Shown here: in pieces, positions 16,541 through 25,294 of the stretch | Layout: each line of letters begins with the position of its first letter | Numbering within the stretch: the first letter of the stretch is position 1 | NCBI GenBank assembly: GCA_022448645.1 | Contig: JAKVBZ010000042.1 | Coordinates: 1-43,220 of the forward strand | DNA length: 43,220 nt | Reading direction: 5' to 3' | DNA from: Pirellulaceae bacterium | Lineage (GTDB): Bacteria > Planctomycetota > Planctomycetia > Pirellulales > Pirellulaceae | Notes under the pieces: model-generated | Seen by the model: the letters and a program-made list of their open reading frames with translations, nothing else | The model's database searches: none | What the model was told of the DNA's origin: nothing | Translations under genes and position numbers: made by a program

Positions 16541-17818
16541 ATGCATATTGAATTGGATTATGGTCGCAAAGGACTCACCGTTGAACTTCCTGACGATCAT
16601 GTCGTGCACACTTTGTCTCACCATTCGGTCGATCCGTTGACCGATCCGGGCGCTGCTGTCCGACAGGTACTAGAAGCTCCGACCGGAACACCAAGCCTTC
16701 AAGAATTGGCGCGGCATAGGCAGAGTGCTTGCATCTTGATCTGTGATATCACGCGTCCTGTGCCGAATGCCATCATCTTGCCCTTGCTGTTGGCGTCGTT
16801 GGAATCTGCCGGAATCCCACGCGAAAAGATCTTGATTCTAGTTGCCACCGGCGCTCACCGCGGCAATACGCCAGACGAGATCCGGGAGCTTGTCGGTCAC
16901 GAAGTGGCTCAACAGTACCGAATCGAAAATCATGACTGCCACCAACTGAAGGCGCACACCTATCTGGGAGAAAGCCCTCGTGGAGTGCCGATCTGGATCG
17001 ATTCACGGTACCTGGAAGCTGACCTCAAGATCACCACCGGGCTGATCGAGCCACATTTTATGGCCGGTTTTTCGGGGGGACGGAAAGTGATCTGTCCGGG
17101 TATCGCGGCATTGGAAACGATCAAAGTTTGGCACGGGCCCAGCATACTGGAAGATCCACGCGCCGACACTGGCATCCTGGAAGGGAATCCAGTTCACGAA
17201 GAAAATACGTGGATTGCGCAGAAAGCCGGATGTGATTTCATCGTCAACGCTATTATTGATTCGGCGCGACAGCCGCTTTGTTTTGTTGCCGGCGACATGC
17301 TGGCCGCATTTCAAGAAGGTGTTCAGTTTGTTCGCAGCTTGGTGTTCGATACGGTAGCGGAGCCTGTCGATATTGTCGTTACCAGTGGAGCCGGGTATCC
17401 CTTGGACACAACCTTTTATCAGTCCGTCAAAGGAATGTGCAGCGCTTTGCCGATTGTGAAAGAAGGTGGCACGGTGATCGTGGCTGCCAGCATGTCGGAA
17501 GGCATCGGAAGCGAGCCATTCCAGAGTTTATTTCAAGAACATGCCACCATCGATCAGTTTGTCGATTGGTTGTTGCAAGAAGAACATTTCGTCATGGACC
17601 AATGGCAGTTGGAAAAAATGGCAGCCATTTGTCGCAAAGCGAAAGTGAAAGTGGTTACCGATGGATTGTCGGCTGAGGTGATCGAGAGCCTGTTTGTCGA
17701 GAGTGCACCAAGTGTCGAGGCGGCGGTCGTCGAGGCACTTGCAACGTACGGTCCCCAGGCCACCATTGCGGTCAATCCGCGTGGTCCGTATGTCGTAGGC
17801 CAACTAGCCGGAACGTAA
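16541..17818 (+). CDS. larA: LarA-type nickel-pincer racemase/epimerase (lactate racemase family)
   Basis: Cytosolic racemase or epimerase of 2-hydroxy acids that would use the nickel-pincer nucleotide cofactor. All key residues of Lactobacillus plantarum LarA have equivalents at nearly the same numbers: Asp69 and Arg72 (CDITRPVP), His106 (VATGAHRGNT), His172 (IEPHFMAGFSGG), Lys182, the cofactor-bound lysine (GGRKVICPG), His198 (KVWHGP) and Lys297 (YQSVKGM). Length is 425 residues, as expected. The start at 16541 (MHIELDYG) fits the family; a 21-residue longer reading frame exists. larB, larC and larE, needed to make the cofactor, are not in the window. The substrate need not be lactate, since several LarA-family members act on other acids. 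Confidence 0.88.
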   Translation: MHIELDYGRKGLTVELPDDHVVHTLSHHSVDPLTDPGAAVRQVLEAPTGTPSLQELARHRQSACILICDITRPVPNAIILPLLLASLESAGIPREKILILVATGAHRGNTPDEIRELVGHEVAQQYRIENHDCHQLKAHTYLGESPRGVPIWIDSRYLEADLKITTGLIEPHFMAGFSGGRKVICPGIAALETIKVWHGPSILEDPRADTGILEGNPVHEENTWIAQKAGCDFIVNAIIDSARQPLCFVAGDMLAAFQEGVQFVRSLVFDTVAEPVDIVVTSGAGYPLDTTFYQSVKGMCSALPIVKEGGTVIVAASMSEGIGSEPFQSLFQEHATIDQFVDWLLQEEHFVMDQWQLEKMAAICRKAKVKVVTDGLSAEVIESLFVESAPSVEAAVVEALATYGPQATIAVNPRGPYVVGQLAGT

Positions 17819-18117
17819 CCTCAAGAATGCAAGCAGGCCGTACCGAGGTTGTTTAAGTCGTGGGCGCACACCGATCGAGGTTCAAAGTACACGGTTCTAG
17901 GCTTGAACCTGACCTCGCTCGGCACCAGCCCTGGAAGCGGAGAACCCTGAACCGGGAACCGAGAACCCTGAACCGGGAACCGAGAACCCTGGACTGGGAA
18001 CCGAGAACCCTGGACTGGGAACCCCCTAACTGGGAACTTCAAACATCGCCTCGGTGGAGGTTATCGGTTCAGGAAAGATCCGAGCGTATTGCTCGCCACA
18101 CGTGATCCAGGATCCGC
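17819..18117. other. Spacer with tandem repeat
   Basis: About 300 bases without a gene, dominated by the 21-bp tandem repeat at 17940-18037. The reading frames that cross it on either strand are simple seven-residue repeats and are taken as non-coding. Confidence 0.65.
17940..18037. repeat. 21-bp tandem repeat, four units plus a partial one
   Basis: Units at 17940-17960, 17961-17981, 17982-18002 and 18003-18023, followed by a partial unit to 18037. Units 1 and 2 are GAGAACCCTGAACCGGGAACC without its last base, plus C; units 3 and 4 are identical to each other and differ from 1 and 2 by AACC to GACT changes. The sharing of identical pairs suggests duplication of a dimer. The unit length is a multiple of three, but no gene context supports translation. 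Confidence 0.92.
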
Positions 18118-20007
18118 ATGAGTTCCATTTCCAACGTCCTCAGGCTTGGCGAAAACATTGTCATGTTGCCCATTATCCATGGCAGCGGGGAATGCGCACT
18201 CGCAGTACGCAACATCATGTTGGATCACTCATTCGACTGTGTGGCTGTGCCACTGCCTATGTCATTTCAACAGGATGTCGAGCAGGCTATTACTTGGCTG
18301 CCCACTCCGACTGTGGTGACTCAGGCGGAATCCGCGTGGTCTGGTCGAGATGTATGGTCGGATGGCGAGGATGACGAATCACTGGCGGAAGAAGATGGAC
18401 GAGTGAGTTTCGTACCGATCGATCCCTGCCAGGGTGTCATCATGGCGTTGCGTGTGGCGTTGGGCGAGCACCTCGCACGAGAATTCATTGACTTAGAAAC
18501 CTCAGAATTTGAACCGTGGAGCGATGTGCTTCCGGACCCCTATGCACTCAAACGGGTGTCCGTTGAACAGTTCGCGGCGGCAACCATGCCGGCAATTGCT
18601 CGGCCGCCTGCAGGTCAACCCGAACAGCGTGTCCGGCACATGGCTTTTCGGCTGCGTGAGTTACAGTCGCGTTATCGGTCCATTCTATTTGTTTGCTCTC
18701 TTTTGGAGTGGCCCTGGATCCGGCAGGCATTTACGCAGTCCTTGCCGTGCGAAACCGAGCATGACATGGTGGAAACGACTTCGGTTTATGAACCGGATCC
18801 TCGAACCTTGACATTCATGTTTGGTGAATTACCGTTTGTCACGGGATTGTACGAACGTGCTCGATCGGAACTCGAAGACGACACAAACTTGACCATCGAT
18901 GGTGTCAAGGAGTTGCTGATCTCGGCTCGTGATCATTACCGCAAAGATCTTGGGCGCCGATCCCGTGACATTACACCTGCTCTGCTGGCCAGCTGTCTCA
19001 AGTACGTGCGCAATTTATCACTGATCGAAAGACGCATGTCACCAGACCTGTACACGTTAGTTGTGGCCGCTAAACAGGTGATTGGTGACCAATACGCGCT
19101 GCATGTAGCGCAAACAGCTCGCCTCTATCCGTACGATCAAGAGACCGGTTTTCCTCGCGTGACACTCGGCATCGATCAGGCGCGCATGGCGGACGGCGAC
19201 ATGGTGAGTATGATCAACCGGCTTCCGGGGCCGCCTATTGTATGGCGCAGTTGCGAATTGAATCGCCGCCCCAGTCGAGACGAGATGAATCGCTGGCAAA
19301 TGCAATGGAATCCTTTTGGACAGTGCAGCTGGCCACCGGAGGACGACCTGATCGAAAACTTCCGCAACCATGTATTTGACCGCGCGCGTGACATCATGGG
19401 AGCGGATTTGGCACGCAGTGAAAAATTTTCCACAAGTGTCATGGATGGTATCGACATCCGTGAAACCTTACGCAATTGGCATTCCGGAGACATCTACGTC
19501 AAGATCTTGCCTCCTTCTCGTGGAGATCTAAACTGCGCCGTCATGTTGTTCGACTCACCTGCCGATCCGCGTGACTATCCTTGGCGGACAACATGGTTTG
19601 CCGAGCACAACGAAGAATCGACGTTGGCGTTTTACGCGACAGACTTTCGTCAAGAAATGGTGGGTCCAGGCATTGGACTGGGGACCTACGGTGGTGCCAT
19701 GTTCTTGTTTCCTCCTCGATCTATTCCAGATATTTGGCACGACGATCGGTTGGATTTTACGGAAACGTTGGAAGAACGTTTGTTAGCGGCAGCGTGCATC
19801 TACAGCCAAAGCCCTCAGATTGCCTTGCTTAGCCCGGCGCCGCCGGGGGCAGGTTGGCGGCGTTTGGCGCGCCGGTTCCACAAACGTTGGATCCATGTAC
19901 CTCTGGGGCAATTCAGTCAGGCCACGGTACAACAATTGCGCATGGTACACGTGCTCAATGGTCATCAGGTGCGCAGTTTTGCGGCACACTTCATCCGTCG
20001 TGCATAG
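18118..20007 (+). CDS. Conserved protein of unknown function, 629 residues
   Basis: A long intact frame with coding character throughout, starting MSSISNVLRLGENIVMLPIIH. No signal peptide or membrane segment is evident, so it is probably cytosolic. The first ~60 residues (VMLPIIHGSGECALAVRNI, then FDCVAVPLPMSFQQDVEQAI) read like an alpha/beta unit, and a later SILFVCSLLEWPWI and LPFVTGLYERAR suggest a second Rossmann-like core, as in the wider TraB/ChaN-type fold; this is a weak impression only. The C-terminal end (RRFHKRWIHVPLGQF, LRMVHVLNGHQVRSFAAHFIRR) is basic and well defined. A short AGGA lies before the ATG. It is followed by a small hairpin and faces the SRAP gene. No function is proposed. 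Confidence 0.75.
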   Translation: MSSISNVLRLGENIVMLPIIHGSGECALAVRNIMLDHSFDCVAVPLPMSFQQDVEQAITWLPTPTVVTQAESAWSGRDVWSDGEDDESLAEEDGRVSFVPIDPCQGVIMALRVALGEHLAREFIDLETSEFEPWSDVLPDPYALKRVSVEQFAAATMPAIARPPAGQPEQRVRHMAFRLRELQSRYRSILFVCSLLEWPWIRQAFTQSLPCETEHDMVETTSVYEPDPRTLTFMFGELPFVTGLYERARSELEDDTNLTIDGVKELLISARDHYRKDLGRRSRDITPALLASCLKYVRNLSLIERRMSPDLYTLVVAAKQVIGDQYALHVAQTARLYPYDQETGFPRVTLGIDQARMADGDMVSMINRLPGPPIVWRSCELNRRPSRDEMNRWQMQWNPFGQCSWPPEDDLIENFRNHVFDRARDIMGADLARSEKFSTSVMDGIDIRETLRNWHSGDIYVKILPPSRGDLNCAVMLFDSPADPRDYPWRTTWFAEHNEESTLAFYATDFRQEMVGPGIGLGTYGGAMFLFPPRSIPDIWHDDRLDFTETLEERLLAAACIYSQSPQIALLSPAPPGAGWRRLARRFHKRWIHVPLGQFSQATVQQLRMVHVLNGHQVRSFAAHFIRRA

Positions 20008-20010
20008 CCG

Positions 20011-20030
20011 AAGTGCTTCCTCGGGCACTT
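20011..20030. terminator. Small hairpin between convergent genes
   Basis: AAGTGC (20011-20016) and GCACTT (20025-20030) form a 6-bp stem with an 8-base loop immediately after the stop codon at 20007. No T run follows, so it is only a weak terminator candidate. Confidence 0.35.
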
Positions 20031-20177
20031 AGTGTGATGGCCTTCTGGAAAGCCGATCGCTAAACAAAGAGTCACTTTGAAATAGGGAATCAGCAAGCAT
20101 AGGAAGTGGCAAGAAAATGTATTCGTTATTTAGTGACGCAAGCTCGATGAGGCATTGTTTCGGTATTGGACAGCCAT

Positions 20178-20864
20178 TCAATCCGACACAGGTTCGACGC
20201 ATTGTGCGTCTTCATGCTTGGGCGAGTTCACATGCGTGCTCACGGTATCGGCTACCAAATCGTCGGCCGCATAGGGTTGTAGTAAGTCCCAGAGGCCTTC
20301 GGATGGTTGTAGCTCGGGATCTAGCCAACGATCGTAATCCTCGGGTTGCAAAAGCACCGGCATGCGATCGTGGATGTGGCTGGTGAATTCGTTTGCAGCA
20401 GTGGTAATGATCGTGCACGACTCAAGCGGATCGGAGGGTGTCGTCCCGGTTGGTCCTGGCCAGCTTTCCCAGAGTCCGGCGAACCCCAACAGCCCATGGT
20501 CGTCAAGATGTATGTAGAAAGGCTGTTTTGCCCCATCGATGGGTTGCCATTCGTAGTATCCATCGGCAACGACCAGGCATCTGCGGACTTTCAACGCAGC
20601 ACGAAATGAAGGCTTTTCCGCCAAGGTTTCTGCCCGGGCGTTAATCATGCGGTTGCCTATCGAGGCTTCTTTGGCCCAAGATGGTATGAGTCCCCAGCGG
20701 GCAAAGGTCAACTGGCGCGAATGTCGTTTCTCGGCAGGCCGTACGATCGGGACTTGCTGGGTAGGCGCAATGTTGTATCGTGGTTGCCATTCTGGCATTG
20801 TCGTCAACCGGAATTGATCCACGATCTGTTGCGTCGATGCGCGAAGTGTAAAACGGCCACACAT
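20178..20864 (-). CDS. yedK: SRAP domain protein (YedK/HMCES family), abasic-site DNA-protein crosslinker
   Basis: Protein of 228 residues that forms a stable thiazolidine link to abasic sites in single-stranded DNA and so shields them. The catalytic Cys2 directly follows the initiator Met (MCGRFTL). The other active-site residues are at the numbers known from E. coli YedK or close to them: Asn75 (NARAET), Glu105 (DGYYEWQ) and His165 (HIHDRMPV). The RYNIAPTQ and RWGLIPSWAK motifs are present. The start is fixed because Cys2 must become N-terminal after Met removal. It is convergent with the unknown gene at 18118 and divergent from the hydrolase at 20908, so it is probably a single-gene unit. 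No SOS operator was recognised. Confidence 0.95.
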   Translation of the reverse strand: MCGRFTLRASTQQIVDQFRLTTMPEWQPRYNIAPTQQVPIVRPAEKRHSRQLTFARWGLIPSWAKEASIGNRMINARAETLAEKPSFRAALKVRRCLVVADGYYEWQPIDGAKQPFYIHLDDHGLLGFAGLWESWPGPTGTTPSDPLESCTIITTAANEFTSHIHDRMPVLLQPEDYDRWLDPELQPSEGLWDLLQPYAADDLVADTVSTHVNSPKHEDAQCVEPVSD

Positions 20865-20907
20865 GGTTTCATTGTCCTAACGTCCTGGGCGCCACACGTC
20901 AAGTCAC

Positions 20908-22062
20908 ATGCAAGGCGAACAACCTTTTCCTCACCAGCAGTACAAACCAGAGCCTCCATCGGCAGCGTTCGAAATGACTCGTGCTACCCCTCAACCCGCC
21001 GTGGGTAGTGAGGAGTATGATCGGCGACTGGCTGCCGCAGGTGGTATGTTGTGTGATGCCAACGTGTCTACCATCTATCTGGTTCACGGTACTTTTACAG
21101 GCAACGACGCGTGGGGGATCATACGGCAGATGGCTCGCTTTGCGCCTCAGTCAGCGCCGTGGATGAAGCGGCTTGCCAAACAGTCCGTGGACTATGTGGT
21201 GGGCGACTATGGCAACTATTCGCAACCGTATGCCGATATGTTGCGAAAGTCTTTCGACCTCGCCGGTGGCAACCCGATCCCGGTCCGTTTGTTCCATTGG
21301 AGTTCCGAGAACCATCACTTGGGTCGAGCCGACGGTGCCATCCGATTGATTGACGAACTCCATCGTCGTTACGGAGACGTCACAGCGAGGATCATGTTGT
21401 GGGGACACAGTCATGCGGGAAACGTATTCGCGCTGATGTCGAATTTATTGTCAGCGACCAGCCCACTGCGGCAGCAGTTTTTTGAAGCCGCTTTACCTCA
21501 TTACGTGCGCCAAAGCCGTCCAGAGGAGGAAATGTGGTGGCGGGTACGAAAGTTATTACGGTCAGATGGCAACCCGCTTGAGCATCTCAAGATTGATTGT
21601 GTGACGTTTGGCACACCCATCCGTTATGGCTGGACAACAACAGCTATCGAAGGCTTGCTGCATTATGTGTATCATCGGCCGAGCGAATCAGTGCCATCTT
21701 ATCGCGCCAAGTTTCCGCCAACCATGGAAGAAGTCATGCGAGTTGCGGGTGGCGATTACGTTCAGCAGTTTGGAATTGCCAATACGAATTTTCCACCCAG
21801 CATTCTCGACTGGCGATCTTGGACTGCAAATCGACGACTGGGTCGAATCCTGCAACACCAGATTCGCCGACGAGATCTGTATGAGCATCTATGTGCAGGA
21901 AAGCGCGTTGCCGAACAGGGCACGACCGTATTGGTTGACTATGGAGATCTCGACCAAGCTATCCATCGACACATCATGGGCCATGCCATATACACTCATT
22001 TGGAATGGTTACCTTTCCATGCCGAAGACGTCTGCCGTCGACTGTATGGTTTGGTCCCATGA
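20908..22062 (+). CDS. Alpha/beta hydrolase-like protein
   Basis: Probable serine hydrolase of unknown substrate, up to 384 residues. The oxyanion strand is TIYLVHGTFTGNDAWG (~55-70), the nucleophile elbow is GHSHAG inside IMLWGHSHAGNVFALM (~165), and a conserved VTFGTPIRYGW (~231-241) resembles the strand after the elbow in lipases. A late GHAIYTHLEWLPFH may supply the catalytic His. No signal peptide is apparent. The start is uncertain: ATG at 20908 lacks a clear ribosome binding site and ATG at 20974 (MTRATPQPAVG) is an alternative. It starts 43 bases from the divergent SRAP gene and converges on the outer-membrane protein gene. Confidence 0.75.
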   Translation: MQGEQPFPHQQYKPEPPSAAFEMTRATPQPAVGSEEYDRRLAAAGGMLCDANVSTIYLVHGTFTGNDAWGIIRQMARFAPQSAPWMKRLAKQSVDYVVGDYGNYSQPYADMLRKSFDLAGGNPIPVRLFHWSSENHHLGRADGAIRLIDELHRRYGDVTARIMLWGHSHAGNVFALMSNLLSATSPLRQQFFEAALPHYVRQSRPEEEMWWRVRKLLRSDGNPLEHLKIDCVTFGTPIRYGWTTTAIEGLLHYVYHRPSESVPSYRAKFPPTMEEVMRVAGGDYVQQFGIANTNFPPSILDWRSWTANRRLGRILQHQIRRRDLYEHLCAGKRVAEQGTTVLVDYGDLDQAIHRHIMGHAIYTHLEWLPFHAEDVCRRLYGLVP

Positions 22063-22149
22063 CAGAGGACATGTAAATAGCATGGCGCATGACGGGCAAA
22101 ATCAAGGGATCCATGACGAATGGAAAGGCCGCTGCCCGAGTGATCTGTC

Positions 22150-23076
22150 TTACCAGTAGTGGAAGGATGGATTCCAGGGGGCATAGGCGCGCCGCCAGCC
22201 GCCGAAATGAACTTCTATGCCGCTCGTGAGAGATACATTGTGCAGGTCGCTCACTCCGCCCTTGCCAATCGCGATGTTGTCCATCACATCGATCCGCAGA
22301 GCGCACCACTTTTTGTAAAAATATTTTAGGCCACATCCCACCGGCACATGCAACAGCACCTCGTTGAATTGCGTGTCCTGGTTGTCTGTAAAGCGAACAT
22401 TGGCCAACCCTAAACCTACGGATGCGTACGGTCTCCAGCGGGAATCACCCCATGGATAACGCAACAAATGAACGTCGGCAAACAACTCTCGGCTGAGCGA
22501 CTGGCTATTGCGTAGCGCCAGCTGCGAAAAGCCGACGCGAACTTCGCTGCCCCAATAGTGATCAAAGTCGTAACCGACACGGACACCGTCAAAGAATCCA
22601 TTTTCTGGATTCGCCGTGGACGCGACCAATTCGTCAGCAAACATCGCCCCCATGAACCCACTCGCGTACAAAGGACGATTCCGCCAGCTCGTACCCGTCA
22701 ACGGTTGTCCTTTACCCAGAAATCGCTCCGGGTGGTTGGGCTCTCGATGCTGGAATAGGCGCGCACCAAACGGAAGACTGGGCGGGCACAAATCGGTGTG
22801 GGCTATATTACACGCCTGGCAGACACAGTGTTCGGGCGATCCCCACAGTGCAGGTTCTCTTGGCGGTAGCTGTGAAAGCCTGCTATGGCGTGAGTCTTGA
22901 TGTTCCCATTGGCCAGATAGCACTTGGTCCACCTGAGAAGGCCTGGATGGTTCTGCAGCCCAGTGAGCGACTTCCGCTGTACCTTCTTGCGTGGGTACAA
23001 CTTGATCCTGACCCGACATATGATTTGGCGCCAAGTACAGTACACCGATCCAAGTTGCCAGAACAAGAGAGCGCAT
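22150..23076 (-). CDS. Probable outer-membrane beta-barrel protein
   Basis: Secreted protein of 308 residues. The N terminus MRSLVLATWIGVLYLAPN is a signal peptide; a TTG at 23127 would add 17 residues and is less likely. A low-complexity, Cys- and Pro-containing part (CVCQACNIAHTDLCPPSLPFG, shown as CVCQAC and DLCPPS) precedes the barrel. From ~140 there are alternating beta strands typical of OmpA/OmpW-like or acyloxyacyl hydrolase-like barrels: FFDGVRVGYDFDHYWGSEVRVG, RWRPYASVGLGLANVRF, VPVGCGLKYF and VSLTSGIEVHFGGWR (given in part). It ends in aromatic FHYW, a common barrel end signal. The role is unknown; planctomycetes have many such paralogues. Confidence 0.7.
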   Translation of the reverse strand: MRSLVLATWIGVLYLAPNHMSGQDQVVPTQEGTAEVAHWAAEPSRPSQVDQVLSGQWEHQDSRHSRLSQLPPREPALWGSPEHCVCQACNIAHTDLCPPSLPFGARLFQHREPNHPERFLGKGQPLTGTSWRNRPLYASGFMGAMFADELVASTANPENGFFDGVRVGYDFDHYWGSEVRVGFSQLALRNSQSLSRELFADVHLLRYPWGDSRWRPYASVGLGLANVRFTDNQDTQFNEVLLHVPVGCGLKYFYKKWCALRIDVMDNIAIGKGGVSDLHNVSLTSGIEVHFGGWRRAYAPWNPSFHYW

Positions 23077-23395
23077 GGAAAACCAAAGTCGACAAGAAGA
23101 CGGGTAGATGCGGGTCAGAACGAGCAAGATTCAAGTACTAACCGAATTCGACCGGTACCGGAAACAAGATCCGCATGTACATCCTGGGCTAGCAGTCGAC
23201 GAACCGAGCCCCGCTGATAGGGAGGCGGAATTGTCCGGTGATTGTCAATGATTGTCAATGTGTTTATTGGTGCTGCCATCACTGATAGCATCGGATTCGC
23301 CTTCTGATCTTTACGGAAAGTCGTTATCCTTATTGCCCGCAAAGCAATCCACTTTCGACCATATTGCACTCCATCCCATCGATACGGAGAACAAG
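23077..23395. other. Divergent spacer with a 10-bp direct repeat
   Basis: Promoter region between the outer-membrane protein gene and the secreted protein gene. ATTGTCAATG is present twice in direct succession (23241-23260), a possible binding site or slippage repeat. GGAG at 23386-23389 is the ribosome binding site of the plus-strand gene. Confidence 0.5.
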
Positions 23396-24058
23396 ATGTT
23401 GCAAGCGAATCATACTTGTTGGAAGTTTAGCGGAGCCGTTTTGCTTTCGTGGCTGTTGATTCCTTCGTTGGCACCGCAGGCTTGGTCCGATGACGAGACT
23501 TCAATCAGTCTGGAACCGCTGCTTGGATCCACTCGAGTTGAGATTCCTTACGAGCCGCATCGTTTACCAGATACCCAAGAAATGGAACTGCGGGAATTAG
23601 CCGAGATCCGTCGAGAAATAAGCTCCGACGCTATCCCCCAAACTTTGTTCAGCCCAGAGTTGGAATCCGAACAAATTGAATCTACCTTCACATCCGAATC
23701 TGAAGAAGATTTTTTAGAGGCATTGAGATTTGCGGACCATGTCCGTCGGGCTGACGCTCAGGAATCAACTGCCGATGATACGACGTGGTACGCTGCTGTC
23801 TCAGGGAATTTTCCTGTGGACGAAATTCCTTGCCAAGAAGACCTGCCGACACTCGCAGAACCATGTGGTTTGCAAGACCATGATGAAAACGAATTTATGG
23901 GAGTCGCCGATCTACCTCTAGATGAGTTGCTGCTGCAGGTGAGCCAGAGGTTAGACGCGAACGTCCATCAAATGGATCGTCAGAATGACTTTGAGCGTGC
24001 AGACCGACTGCGCAGGCTGGCCAATGAGTTGCGCAAGGAAGTACGGTCGTTACGGTAG
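23396..24058 (+). CDS. Secreted protein of unknown function
   Basis: Exported protein of 220 residues. A signal peptide (WKFSGAVLLSWLLIPSLAPQAWS) with a likely cut near AWS-DD is followed by an acidic, Glu-rich region and a C-terminal part with a helical, charged end (QNDFERADRLRRLANELRKEV) that may form a coiled coil. Two cysteines (PCQED and EPCGLQ) could form a disulfide. The ATG at 23396 is preceded by GGAG at a good distance; the reading frame extends upstream to 23252 without support. No known domain was recognised. It is divergent from the outer-membrane barrel gene. Confidence 0.7.
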   Translation: MLQANHTCWKFSGAVLLSWLLIPSLAPQAWSDDETSISLEPLLGSTRVEIPYEPHRLPDTQEMELRELAEIRREISSDAIPQTLFSPELESEQIESTFTSESEEDFLEALRFADHVRRADAQESTADDTTWYAAVSGNFPVDEIPCQEDLPTLAEPCGLQDHDENEFMGVADLPLDELLLQVSQRLDANVHQMDRQNDFERADRLRRLANELRKEVRSLR

Positions 24059-24459
24059 CGGCAACCTGAGACGAAAGTCGTTGGCATCGGGTCTCTGTAC
24101 GGAATGCTCCTAGCAAGGATAAACGCCGGATTTCGTTTCTTATCACCAACCGGCATTTTCATGTGATTCAGCAGAGCTGCGCGAGCCCAACGCTTCGTAG
24201 CGTTGTCCTTGGCGGCTTTTCTCAAATGTAGTGGTAGTCTTCGTATGCCGGATCTAAATCTATCGTGATCGCCGGAACAGCGCAAATGCATCGAATTTGC
24301 TTTTGGTGCCACACTAGGCTCATGTGTTAAAATACGTTGATGTTTGCATTTCACAAGACGAGTCGTTGCCCCCACGCGATGCAAAATTCATATTCCGCCA
24401 ATAGATGATTAACTCGTTGACGAATCATCCACGTACGCTCTGCATGGAAGGAATGCCCG
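24059..24459. other. Spacer upstream of the nucleotidyltransferase gene
   Basis: About 400 bases without a supported gene. The promoter of the nucleotidyltransferase-kinase unit should be here; TTAAAATAC near 24329-24337 is a possible -10 region but no matching -35 was chosen. Nothing else was recognised. Confidence 0.45.
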
Positions 24460-25290
24460 ATGCCTGTTGAACTAGCGGTGGTGCCGGTTGCGGGGAAGGG
24501 AACTCGCATGCAGCCCTTGACCCGAGCCGTTCCCAAAGAGTTGTTACCTGTGGGTGACAAACCGGTGGTCGATTATGTTGCCGAAGAGCTGGAACGTGCT
24601 GGCATCCGCCACATGTTGCTGGTCACGGCGGCCGACAAGACAAGTATTGAAAATCACTTCGATGTATCTGGAAAAACCGACCGTGTTACCGTATCAGCCG
24701 TACGCCAACCTGAGGCCTTGGGCTTAGGGCATGCTATTTTGTGCTCGCAGACTGTCGTCGACGGACGGCCCTTTGTCGTCGCGCTCGGAGATGCGATTTT
24801 GGGTTGTCGTGGCCAGGCCAACATCGTGCAACGCATGATTACTGTTTTCGAACGTGAGGCTGCCGATGTGGTTATTGCATTGGAAAAGGTTCCTGCCGAA
24901 CATGTGCACCGGTATGGTATCGCGGACGTCTGTCATGAACAAACGGATTTCCTGGAGCTGCAAGGCATTGTGGAAAAGCCTACTCGTGACAACGCACCAA
25001 GTTTTTTTGCCGTCGCAGCGCGTTATGTGTTCCGAGCTGAAATATTTGAGCATTTAGCTCACATCGCACCTGGTCAGGGAGGTGAAATCCAATTGACGGA
25101 TGCGATCGCTCGTTGGATCGACCAAGGTGGACGGGTGCTGGGAGTGGCTACCACTGAATCCGAACGAAGGTACGACATCGGAAACATGAAAAGCTATTTT
25201 GAAGCATTTGTCGATTTTGTAAGTGATCATCCAGATTACAAAGACTCGTTCAACGAGTTTCTTCGCAGTTCACCATCTGTCCATTCTTAG
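24460..25290 (+). CDS. Sugar-1-phosphate nucleotidyltransferase (GalU-like)
   Basis: Transfers UMP (or dTMP) from the nucleoside triphosphate to a sugar-1-phosphate, giving UDP-sugar. The N-terminal nucleotide motif is VPVAGKGTRMQPLTRAVPKELLPVGDKP (in part: AGKGTRMQPLT and PKELLPVGDKP), then GLGHAILCSQ, GIVEKP with the sugar-phosphate Lys, and GGEIQLTDAI and RYDIGNMKSYFEAFVDF as in GalU. The 276 residues are slightly short for GalU. In the strand where GalU has LPDD the sequence is VALGDAIL. AAGGA precedes the ATG. The next gene, a glucuronokinase-like kinase, starts 4 bases after this stop, so the natural substrate is probably the kinase product, with UDP-glucuronate as the inferred product. 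Plain UTP-glucose-1-phosphate activity remains possible. Confidence 0.88.
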   Translation: MPVELAVVPVAGKGTRMQPLTRAVPKELLPVGDKPVVDYVAEELERAGIRHMLLVTAADKTSIENHFDVSGKTDRVTVSAVRQPEALGLGHAILCSQTVVDGRPFVVALGDAILGCRGQANIVQRMITVFEREAADVVIALEKVPAEHVHRYGIADVCHEQTDFLELQGIVEKPTRDNAPSFFAVAARYVFRAEIFEHLAHIAPGQGGEIQLTDAIARWIDQGGRVLGVATTESERRYDIGNMKSYFEAFVDFVSDHPDYKDSFNEFLRSSPSVHS

Positions 25291-25294
25291 ACTC

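Noticed and set aside
17940..18037. CRISPR array
   Set aside because: The 21-bp units are joined directly without spacers and no cas gene is present; this is a plain tandem repeat.
17821..18105. Protein-coding frames on both strands across the tandem repeat
   Set aside because: They are seven-residue repeats produced by a 21-bp unit, without ribosome binding site or conserved flanks.
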